Shown here: piece after piece, positions 16,949-23,180 of the stretch | How the letters are laid out: every line of letters begins with the position of its first letter | Numbering within the stretch: the stretch's first letter is position 1 | Assembly: GCA_946886245.1 (NCBI GenBank) | Contig: CAMPIF010000002.1 | Span: 1 to 32,704 of the forward strand | Source: Ectopseudomonas composti | GTDB lineage: Bacteria; Pseudomonadota; Gammaproteobacteria; Pseudomonadales; Pseudomonadaceae | Length of the DNA stretch: 32,704 nucleotides | Direction: 5' to 3' | The notes under the pieces: model-generated | The model's database searches: none | Seen by the model: the letters and a program-made list of their open reading frames with translations, nothing else | Told to the model about the DNA's origin: nothing | Position numbers and translations under genes: made by a program

Positions 16949-16996
16949 TCCGGCATCCTCTCAATGGGTGGAAGCGGCGTCCGCGAGGGCGCGCAC

Positions 16997-17090
16997 TGTC
17001 AATAATTCTGCAAGGCCAGATCGCTGGCCAAATCCTGTTCGACACACTAAACCAGAGGGCTGTGGCTTTTCAATATTTTTGACACAGCCC
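16997..17090. promoter_or_regulatory. Inverted repeats in the kauB/cupin divergent control region
   Basis: GGCCAG-ATCG-CTGGCC (17014-17029) is a perfect palindrome. GGGCTGTG (17057-17064) and CACAGCCC (17083-17090) form a perfect inverted repeat around an AT-rich 18-base centre. TGTCAATAATT (16997-17007) and the opposite-strand TGTCAAAAATATT (17072-17085) share TGTCAA. Any could bind PauR or another regulator; I cannot recall a PauR consensus well enough to choose. The rest of 16949-17201 holds promoters but no gene. Confidence 0.4.
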
Positions 17091-17201
17091 GGCAAAAGCC
17101 CTTGTCATGTTCGTTTTTTTAAACATAGACTGCTGCCACGACTTTCCGCGAAGGCCACGCTGGTCGCGCGGTTGCCGCCACCGACACAACGGAACAGCCA
17201 G

Positions 17202-17561
17202 ATGAACATCGATCAGATCGTCGACTTCGCCCAGGCCGGCACGGCCGCCGAGCACTATCGCCCCGCACCGGAAAAAGTGCTCAAGGGCGACCCCGAGCAG
17301 AGCGTGCGCAACCACTACAGCAGCCCCTGCGGCCAATTCAGCACCGGCATCTGGGAAGGCGCCGTGGGCCAGTGGACGGTGAGCTACAGCGAGCACGAGT
17401 ACTGCGAGATTCTCCAGGGCGTTTCCGTGCTACGTGATGCCGATGGCAATGCCAAGACCGTACGCGCTGGCGACCGCTTCGTGATTCCCGCCGGTTTTTC
17501 CGGCACCTGGGAAGTGCTCGAAGCCTGCCGCAAGGTCTACGTGATCTTCGAACCCAAGTAA
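17202..17561 (+). CDS. Small single-domain cupin protein (DUF861/EutQ-like)
   Basis: 119 residues from the ATG at 17202, preceded by GGAACAG. It starts MNIDQIVDFAQAGTAAEHYR and shows a cupin core: WTVSYSEHEYCEILQGVSVLRDADG (motif 1 region), then VRAGDRFVIPAGFSGTWEVLE (motif 2 region), ending VIFEPK. Motif 1 has H and E but an incomplete metal set, as in many DUF861 cupins. No enzyme activity can be assigned. It is divergent from kauB, so it may be co-regulated with polyamine catabolism. A terminator ends it, and that terminator's loop contains the stop codon of the converging MFS gene. Confidence 0.85.
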   Translation: MNIDQIVDFAQAGTAAEHYRPAPEKVLKGDPEQSVRNHYSSPCGQFSTGIWEGAVGQWTVSYSEHEYCEILQGVSVLRDADGNAKTVRAGDRFVIPAGFSGTWEVLEACRKVYVIFEPK

Positions 17562-17626
17562 GTACCTGACTGGAAAACGCCAGACAGGTTCCCGCCCCCG
17601 AATCCTGTTGTTGCTTGTCACCCTTT

Positions 17627-17650
17627 GGCCCGTCTAGTACGGGCCTTTTT
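17627..17650 (+). terminator. Terminator of the cupin gene overlapping the MFS stop codon
   Basis: GGCCCGT (17627-17633), loop CTAGT, ACGGGCC (17639-17645), then five T. On the minus strand the last sense codons of the MFS gene (K-G-P-Y) lie in one arm and its TAG stop (17634-17636) lies in the loop. Confidence 0.9.
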
Positions 17651-18803
17651 CTGGGCAACCGACGGGGCTCGAACGCATCGCGTCACCGACGTTCGAGCGC
17701 ATCACTCCGGCAGCCAATGCCAGCAACGCGAACAGGCCCACAGCGTGGTCCATGCTCAGCCAGCTCATCAGCAGGCCGAAAATCGGCGCCCCCAGCGTCT
17801 GACCGATGGCGATGCCGAGAAAGGCGACGGTGAGCCCGGTCGCGGGCCGCTCGGGAAGCGCCGCTACACCCCAGACCAGATAGATGCCACTCAGGGTAAT
17901 GTAGGCCGCTCCGAACAACGCGCCGCCCAGCAGCGCCAATGCCGGCATGCTGCCCATGCCGACCAGGGCTATGGCTGCCGCCAGAGCGCCAAGACACAGA
18001 CGATTCGCCCAGTCCACACCCAGCCGAGCGATCAGGCTGCCGGCACCCGCGCCGGCGATGCCGGCAGCACCAATCACCACCCAGAGCAACCCGGAACCAG
18101 CGCTACCCCAACCCAGGCGCTGGGCGACGATCTGACTACCGAACGACCACAACGCCGTGCTTGCCGCTCCCATCAGCAACGAAGCGACGACGAGGCGCTT
18201 CAGTGTCACGCTAAACAGCGGCCCGGCCTTGTCAGCCGGCACTCGCGAACCCGTGGCACTCGGCACGCAGAAGCTCGCAAACAACGCCAGGGCCAGTGCC
18301 GAGCAGGCGAACACGGCGTAGGCCAGGCGCCATTCAGCGCCTAGCAACAGCGCGACAGGGCCGGAGAGAATCACTCCGCCACTGGTACCGGCATTGATCA
18401 GGGTGTTGCTGGTGTCCTGCCGCCGCGGCTCTATCACTGCCGCCACTGCTGCAGCCATGGGCGGGGACGCCAGCCCCGTGCTCATCCCCGCCAACAATAC
18501 TGCAGCAGCGAGCCACGCAGCTGAAGGCGCCAGGGCGATACCCAGCATGCCCAGGGCGGCAACCAGCGCAGCGCACACCGCGAGCGCCCGAGCACCGATG
18601 CGCTCGGTCAGTTGCGCGGCGACGACAATGGCCAGGCAGTAGCCAAGAAAGGAGCCGCCGGCGATCAGGCCACCGACAGCCTCCGGCAGCACGAGGTCAG
18701 CTTCGATCTGCGGCAGGAACAGGCCGAAAGCGAAGCGGGCGAAACCGTAGCACACCGCGATCAGGCCGAAGCCCGTGGCACTCAGATGCAAGGCGCGGCT
18801 CAC
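17634..18803 (-). CDS. MFS transporter, partner of the TetR regulator
   Basis: 389 residues from a GTG start that overlaps the TetR stop codon (GTGA), so the two are translationally coupled. About twelve membrane segments are seen, starting GFGLIAVCYGFARFAFGLFLPQI, a YbfB/CynX-like first-helix pattern, and LTERIGARALAV as the loop-2 motif. The last codons run into the cupin gene's terminator. TetR-MFS pairs of this kind are usually efflux systems induced by their substrate; that is inference and no substrate is indicated. It ends tail to tail with the cupin gene. Confidence 0.85.
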   Translation of the reverse strand: MSRALHLSATGFGLIAVCYGFARFAFGLFLPQIEADLVLPEAVGGLIAGGSFLGYCLAIVVAAQLTERIGARALAVCAALVAALGMLGIALAPSAAWLAAAVLLAGMSTGLASPPMAAAVAAVIEPRRQDTSNTLINAGTSGGVILSGPVALLLGAEWRLAYAVFACSALALALFASFCVPSATGSRVPADKAGPLFSVTLKRLVVASLLMGAASTALWSFGSQIVAQRLGWGSAGSGLLWVVIGAAGIAGAGAGSLIARLGVDWANRLCLGALAAAIALVGMGSMPALALLGGALFGAAYITLSGIYLVWGVAALPERPATGLTVAFLGIAIGQTLGAPIFGLLMSWLSMDHAVGLFALLALAAGVMRSNVGDAMRSSPVGCPEKGPY

Positions 18804-19327
18804 GCCCGCGCTCGCTCGACAAGCAGTGTCGCAGCCCGACCCGCCGTGGCCACCGCCGCCAGGCCGCGGTAGCTGGCAGCCGCCGTCGCACCCTCGAAGA
18901 GAATGACGACCTGTTCGATCAGTTCCTCGTCGGGATCGGCGCCCAACTGCCGAACGAGAATCCGCCTGACCGTCTCGCTGAAACGTGCCTTATAGGCCGT
19001 CAGGGCATCGGTGACTTCCGTCACCGCGCTGCCAATCTCGCCCTGGGCACGCAGGAACAGGCAACCGCGCGTACCCTCCTCGCTCATCCAGCATGCCAGT
19101 GCATCGAACAGCGCCTCGACGCTGTCCAACTCCAGTCGCTGCAGGAAGCGCTGCCCGCGTGTCATCAACACGGCGGCAATCAGTTCGTTCTTGCTGCCCG
19201 CGTGCTTGTACAGCGTACGGCTGGACATCCCGGCGGCCTGAGCCAGGCGGTCCATGCCGGTTGCGTTGAAGCCCTGGCGGTCGAACAGCTCTTCGGCCAC
19301 GGAAATGAGTTTGGCGTCTACATTCAT
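18800..19327 (-). CDS. TetR family repressor
   Basis: 175 residues. The N-terminal HTH (LISVAEELFDRQGFNATGMDRLAQAAGMSSRTLYKHAGSKNELIAAVL, about 6-55) is clear, and the C-terminal all-alpha ligand domain has WMSEEGTRGCLFLRAQGEI, as in TetR members of the AcrR/YbiH type. The MFS gene follows with a 4-base overlap. A perfect 8-base inverted repeat lies 8 bases before the start codon, so autorepression of both genes is expected. The start codon has almost no recognisable ribosome site between it and the operator, which hints at a short or absent leader. Confidence 0.9.
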   Translation of the reverse strand: MNVDAKLISVAEELFDRQGFNATGMDRLAQAAGMSSRTLYKHAGSKNELIAAVLMTRGQRFLQRLELDSVEALFDALACWMSEEGTRGCLFLRAQGEIGSAVTEVTDALTAYKARFSETVRRILVRQLGADPDEELIEQVVILFEGATAAASYRGLAAVATAGRAATLLVERARA

Positions 19328-19334
19328 GAAGCCA

Positions 19335-19356
19335 AGGTAAAACGATCATTTTACCT
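19335..19356. promoter_or_regulatory. Operator of the TetR-MFS pair
   Basis: AGGTAAAA (19335-19342) and TTTTACCT (19349-19356) are perfect inverted copies around CGATCA. Length, symmetry and position directly upstream of the TetR start are typical of TetR-family operators. Confidence 0.8.
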
Positions 19357-19385
19357 CGTCAACCAAGTATCAGGTATCAGACAAA

Positions 19386-19412
19386 AAAAGACCCGCACAG
19401 GGCGGGTCTTTT
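19386..19412 (-). terminator. Rho-independent terminator after gabT
   Basis: AAAAGACCCGC (19386-19396) pairs perfectly with GCGGGTCTTTT (19402-19412) around ACAGG. On the minus strand the hairpin runs into seven T. It lies 33 bases past the gabT stop codon. Confidence 0.93.
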
Positions 19413-19445
19413 CATCAGCACGCAAAGGCGTGCTCAGCGTCCGGC

Positions 19446-20726
19446 TCAGGCCAGCTCGTCGAAGCACTCGGCGACGATGGCGATGCCTTTTTCCAGTTGC
19501 GCGTCAGGGATGGTGACGGGCATCAGGAAGCGGATGACGTTGTAGTAGGTACCGCACGACAGCAGGATCAGGCCCTTGTCGCGAGCACGGGCGACGATCT
19601 TGCCGACCAGTTCGGCCGCCGGCTTGCTGTGGTCGCCGCCCTCGAACAGCTCGATGGCGACCATTGAACCCAGGCCGCGCACGTCACCGATCACCTTGTG
19701 TTTCTCGGCGATGGTCTTCAGGCCCACCTTGAGCTTCTCGCCCACGGCGTTGGAACGCTCCAGCAGCTTCTCTTCATCGAACACTTTGAGCACAGCCAGG
19801 GCCGCAGCGCAGGCGATCGGGCTGCCGGCGTAGGTGCCGCCCAGGCCACCTGGGGCGATGGTGTCCATGATCTCGGCCTTGCCGCACACGCCGGAGATCG
19901 GGAAGCCGCCGCCGACGGACTTGGCGAAGGTGGTCAGGTCCGGCACCACACCCAGTTGCTCGGTGGCGAAGAAGGTGCCGGTACGGCCCGCGCCGGTCTG
20001 CACTTCGTCAGCGATCAGGAGGATGCCGTGCTGATCGCACAGGGCGCGCAGGCGCTGCATGAAGGCCGGCGAGTTGACGTAGAAACCACCCTCGCCCTGC
20101 ACCGGCTCGATGATGATGGCGGCGATGTCCTGCGGCTGCGCGTCGTTCTTGAAGATGCGCTCGATGCTGGCGATGGACTCGTCCTCGCTCACACCATGCA
20201 GCGGGCACGGCGCCTGGGCGCGGTACACACCAGCGGGCATCAGGCCCATGCCAGCGGAGTACGGCACGACCTTGCCGGTCAGCGACAGGGTCATCATGGT
20301 GCGACCGTGGTAGGCGCCGGTGAAGGCGATCACGCCAGCGCGGCCGGTGGCGGCACGGGCGATCTTCACGGCGTTTTCCACGGCTTCGGAGCCGGAAGTC
20401 ACCAGCAGGGTCTTCTTGGCGAAGTTGCCCGGCACGCGCTTGGCGATCTCTTCGCACAGCTCGATGTAGGGCTCGTACGCCAGCACCTGGAAGCAGGTGT
20501 GGGTCAGCTTGGTCAGTTGCTCCTGAACGGCAGCGATCACCTTCGGATGCAGGTGGCCGGTGTTCAGCACGGCGATACCACCGGCGAAGTCGATGTACTC
20601 GCGGCCTTCGACGTCCCAGACGGTGGCGTTCTCGGCGCGCTCGGCGACGATCGGGTGGATCTGGCCGACGCCGCGCGGTACGGCGGCGGCACGGCGTTGC
20701 AGCAGGGATTCGTTGGTCTTGCTCAT
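19446..20726 (-). CDS. gabT: 4-aminobutyrate aminotransferase
   Basis: 426 residues from the ATG at 20726 (GAGGA upstream), the standard GabT start MSKTNESLLQRR; the open frame continues 45 codons further back without family resemblance. Class III aminotransferase features: VTSGSEAVENAVKIARAATGR, ITFTGAYHGRT-like AFTGAYHGRTMM, LIADEVQTGAGRTG, and the PLP lysine in FAKSVGGGFPISG. It moves the amino group of GABA, or of 5-aminovalerate, to 2-oxoglutarate, giving succinate semialdehyde and glutamate. It lies 251 bases downstream of gabD on the same strand, with a structured element between, and a terminator follows it. Order gabD then gabT is as usual in Pseudomonas. Confidence 0.95.
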   Translation of the reverse strand: MSKTNESLLQRRAAAVPRGVGQIHPIVAERAENATVWDVEGREYIDFAGGIAVLNTGHLHPKVIAAVQEQLTKLTHTCFQVLAYEPYIELCEEIAKRVPGNFAKKTLLVTSGSEAVENAVKIARAATGRAGVIAFTGAYHGRTMMTLSLTGKVVPYSAGMGLMPAGVYRAQAPCPLHGVSEDESIASIERIFKNDAQPQDIAAIIIEPVQGEGGFYVNSPAFMQRLRALCDQHGILLIADEVQTGAGRTGTFFATEQLGVVPDLTTFAKSVGGGFPISGVCGKAEIMDTIAPGGLGGTYAGSPIACAAALAVLKVFDEEKLLERSNAVGEKLKVGLKTIAEKHKVIGDVRGLGSMVAIELFEGGDHSKPAAELVGKIVARARDKGLILLSCGTYYNVIRFLMPVTIPDAQLEKGIAIVAECFDELA

Positions 20727-20887
20727 GGTGTCCTCATGGCCGTCATCGGGCGGCTCGGTTGCAAGGAAATGCCCCTGGAGGTGGTTCGCCGCAGCATACG
20801 ATGATCGACTGCGTCGGGCCGCCGGAGGCGGGGGAAATTCTGGCTCGCTACAACCGCGCAAGGCGCGTCGCGAGCGATGGCCGGGCT

Positions 20888-20965
20888 AGGCGGCGCAAGC
20901 GGGAAAAGCGGAGTTGGCTGTAGCCAATGAGCATTTTCCCGTTTGCGCCAACGACGTCCGGCCGA
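20888..20965 (-). repeat. Structured 78-bp element, copy B (3' of gabD)
   Basis: Same length and layout as 15352-15429. The outer stem runs GGCGCAAGCGGGAAAA with TTTTCCCGTTTGCGCC (one mismatch). The conserved internal loop GCGGAG/TGAGCA (20908-20913 and 20928-20933) surrounds an inner hairpin TTGGC-TGTA-GCCAA (20914-20927). The shared right end is CAACGACGTCCGGCCGA. It begins 12 bases after the gabD stop codon on the minus strand. A further inverted repeat, GCTCGC/GCGAGC (20843-20875), follows toward gabT. Confidence 0.7.
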
Positions 20966-20977
20966 GTGCAGCAGCGA

Positions 20978-22429
20978 CTAGATGCCGCCCAGGCACATGT
21001 ACTTGATCTCGAGATAGTCCTCGATCCCGTACTTGGACCCTTCGCGGCCCAGGCCGGACGCTTTCACGCCGCCGAACGGCGCAACTTCGTTGGAGATCAG
21101 GCCGGTATTGATACCCACCATGCCGTACTCCAGCGCCTCGGCCACGCGGAACACGCGGCCCAGGTCGCGGGCGTAGAAGTAGGACGCCAGACCGAACTCG
21201 GTGTCGTTGGCCATGGCGATCACCTCGGCCTCGTCCTTGAAGCGGAACAGCGGCGCCAGCGGACCGAAGGTCTCTTCCTTGGCCACCGCGGCGTTTCTTG
21301 GCACATCGACCAGAATGGTCGGCTCGAAGAAGCTGCCACCCAACGCGTGAGGCTTGCCGCCAGTCAGCAGCTTGGCGCCCTTGCTGACCGCATCGGCAAT
21401 GTGTTCCTGCACCTTGGCCACGGCCTTGCCGTCGATCAACGGGCCGGTGGTGGTGCCTTCGTCCAGGCCATTACCGATCTGCAGCTTGGCCACGGCGGCA
21501 ACCAGCTTCTCGGCGAAGGCATCGTAGACACCGTCCTGCACATACAGGCGGTTGGCGCAGACGCAGGTCTGGCCATTGTTGCGGTATTTGGAAATCAGCG
21601 CGCCCTCGACCGCCTTATCCAGATCGGCGTCGTCGAACACGATAAAGGGCGCGTTGCCGCCCAGTTCCAGGGAGACCTTCTTGATGTCCTTGGCGCATTC
21701 GGCCATCAGCTGGCGGCCGATTTCGGTCGAGCCGGTGAAGCTCAGCTTGCGCACGATCGGGTTGCTGGTCAGCTCGCTGCCGATATCGCCGGCGCTGCCG
21801 GTAACCACGCTGAGCACGCCTTTGGGGATGCCGGCGCGGTGCGCCAACTCGACCAGCGCCAGAGCGGAGAACGGGGTCTGCGAGGCCGGTTTGATCACCA
21901 TGGTGCAACCGGCGGCCAGGGCCGGGCCGGCTTTACGGGTGATCATCGCGGCGGGGAAGTTCCACGGCGTAATGGCCGCGGTGACGCCGATCGGCTGCTT
22001 GATCACGATCAGCCGCTTGTCCGGCTGGTGACCGGGAATCACGTCGCCATAGACGCGCTTGGCCTCTTCGGCGAACCACTCGATAAAGGACGCGGCGTAA
22101 GCGATCTCGCCCTTGGCCTCTGCCAGCGGCTTGCCCTGCTCCAGGGTCATCAGGCGGCCGAGGTCGTCCTGGTTTTCCATCAACAATTCGAACCAACGGC
22201 GCAGCTTGCCAGCCCGCTCCTTGGCAGTCAGCGCGCGCCAGGCCGGCAGCGCACGGTCGGCGGCCTCAATGGCGCGGCGAGTTTCGGCGGCGCCCATCTT
22301 CGGCACCGTACCGATGATTTCATTGGTGGCGGGGTTGTTGACCTTGATGGTCTGGCCGCTGTCGGCGTCGAGCCAGACGCCATCGATATAGGCTTGCTGA
22401 CGGAACAGCTGGGTGTCTTTCAGTTGCAT
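20978..22429 (-). CDS. gabD: NADP-dependent succinate-semialdehyde dehydrogenase
   Basis: 483 residues, the exact usual GabD length, with AAGGAG before the ATG. Visible motifs: ITPWNFPAAMITRKAGPAL, FTGSTEIGRQLM, the general-base glutamate in SLELGGNAPFIVF, the catalytic cysteine with the GabD-type neighbour in NNGQTCVCANR, and KEETFGPLAPLFRF. It oxidises succinate semialdehyde to succinate, the last step of GABA breakdown before the TCA cycle. It is first in a gabD-gabT series. The promoter region (22430-22783) carries a perfect palindrome. Confidence 0.96.
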   Translation of the reverse strand: MQLKDTQLFRQQAYIDGVWLDADSGQTIKVNNPATNEIIGTVPKMGAAETRRAIEAADRALPAWRALTAKERAGKLRRWFELLMENQDDLGRLMTLEQGKPLAEAKGEIAYAASFIEWFAEEAKRVYGDVIPGHQPDKRLIVIKQPIGVTAAITPWNFPAAMITRKAGPALAAGCTMVIKPASQTPFSALALVELAHRAGIPKGVLSVVTGSAGDIGSELTSNPIVRKLSFTGSTEIGRQLMAECAKDIKKVSLELGGNAPFIVFDDADLDKAVEGALISKYRNNGQTCVCANRLYVQDGVYDAFAEKLVAAVAKLQIGNGLDEGTTTGPLIDGKAVAKVQEHIADAVSKGAKLLTGGKPHALGGSFFEPTILVDVPRNAAVAKEETFGPLAPLFRFKDEAEVIAMANDTEFGLASYFYARDLGRVFRVAEALEYGMVGINTGLISNEVAPFGGVKASGLGREGSKYGIEDYLEIKYMCLGGI

Positions 22430-22584
22430 GGCAATCTCCTTGATTCCGACACCCTGGCATCGGACAGTTATTGGGCGCGATGGTTAGACCGCGACTTGAC
22501 GCATAGTGGCGACCGCTGCCCTCAATACGCATCCAGCTCCGCGCGCGCATCGCGCGACACAGGGGAAAGGCGTTTTACCGAGAG

Positions 22585-22602
22585 CGTTTGAAATCTCAAA
22601 CG
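22585..22602. promoter_or_regulatory. Perfect palindrome upstream of gabD
   Basis: CGTTTGA (22585-22591), AATC, TCAAACG (22596-22602). It lies 156 bases upstream of the gabD start in an otherwise gene-free stretch of 354 bases and is a plausible regulator site for gabDT. I do not recognise the motif. An alternating GC stretch at 22537-22556 (CGCGCGCATCGCGCG) is also symmetric. The rest of 22430-22741 shows no gene. Confidence 0.45.
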
Positions 22603-22741
22603 AATCCTAGGGTCGTAACCGCTAAAGGGCAATAGCCTGTTCGAAAAAATTAACGAAATGCAGCACGAGCGACAGTTTTTACACAACACCCGCCCTTCTA
22701 TAGTGGCTCACTCGTACAGAATTGCGAACGACGTACCGGCA

Positions 22742-22770
22742 TGGACGCCCGCCCGCGAGATGCGTATGAT
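22742..22770 (+). promoter_or_regulatory. Promoter of tRNA-Arg
   Basis: TGGACG (22742-22747), a 17-base spacer, then TATGAT (22765-22770). Initiation would fall near 22777, just before the mature tRNA, and the GC-rich GCGCCCC between is like a stringently controlled discriminator. Confidence 0.65.
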
Positions 22771-22783
22771 TGCGCCCCGCAAC

Positions 22784-22860
22784 GCACTCGTAGCTCAGCT
22801 GGATAGAGTACTGCCCTCCGAAGGCAGGGGTCGTGGGTTCGAATCCCGCCGAGTGCGCCA
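22784..22860 (+). tRNA. tRNA-Arg (anticodon CCG)
   Basis: 77 bases. The acceptor arms GCACTCG and CGAGTGC pair fully and the discriminator base plus CCA are encoded (GCCA). The D-loop region is TAGCTCAGCTGGATAGAGT. The anticodon stem CTGCC/GGCAG holds loop CTCCGAA with CCG at 22818-22820, which reads CGG codons. The T-arm GTGGG-TTCGAAT-CCCGC is canonical. No duplicated 3' end or integrase is present nearby, so there is no sign of an integrated element. Confidence 0.97.
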
Positions 22861-22864
22861 TTTT

Positions 22865-22898
22865 AGAAGCCCGCCAACGTGCGGGCTTCTGCGTTTTT
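22865..22898 (+). terminator. Terminator after tRNA-Arg
   Basis: AGAAGCCCGC (22865-22874) pairs perfectly with GCGGGCTTCT (22881-22890) around CAACGT, followed by GCGTTTTT. Confidence 0.93.
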
Positions 22899-22970
22899 GT
22901 CGTTCCCTCGGCGCTTACATCGAGCCTCATTACCCCATAGGATTGGCGCCAGGTTATGTAGGGAAGACAT

Positions 22971-23165
22971 ATGGACATTCTGCTGCTGATCGCCGGCGCC
23001 TTCGTGGTGCTCTTCATCTATTGCTGGCGACGCTCGCGTCCTAGACCTCTAGCGTGCAAGAGAAAGCACAGCGGTCTGAGCGGGCAGGACTCCAGCCCAG
23101 GTTTCGGTGACGGGGGCTTCGATTCGGGTGGAGGTGGCGATGGGGGCGGCGGCGGAGGTGATTGA
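22971..23165 (+). CDS. Small membrane protein with a glycine/aspartate-rich tail
   Basis: 64 residues from an ATG preceded by AGGGAAGAC. Residues 2-19 ([18 protein letters not shown]) form one membrane helix, followed by a basic patch ([14 protein letters not shown]), which predicts an N-out, C-in anchor. The last third is almost only G, D and a few S/F (from PGFGDGG to GGGGGGD). I do not recognise the family; such tails resemble those of TPM/YgcG-type proteins but without the enzyme domain. It stands alone between the tRNA terminator and a convergent regulator gene. The clean helix, basic patch and ribosome site argue for a real gene; the simple tail could also come from GC-rich DNA. Confidence 0.55.
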   Translation: MDILLLIAGAFVVLFIYCWRRSRPRPLACKRKHSGLSGQDSSPGFGDGGFDSGGGGDGGGGGGD

Positions 23166-23180
23166 CCTTCCAGCCTCGCC

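Noticed and set aside
20927..22591. 554-codon plus-strand frame
   Set aside because: Antisense shadow of gabD, whose motifs are complete on the other strand.
22784..22860. tRNA-Arg as an attachment site for an integrated element
   Set aside because: No repeat of the tRNA 3' end and no integrase is seen in the window.
23107..23162. GGTGGAGGTGG-type tract as a tandem repeat or CRISPR-like array
   Set aside because: It is irregular and read in frame as the glycine/aspartate tail of the small membrane protein; there are no spacers or regular units.
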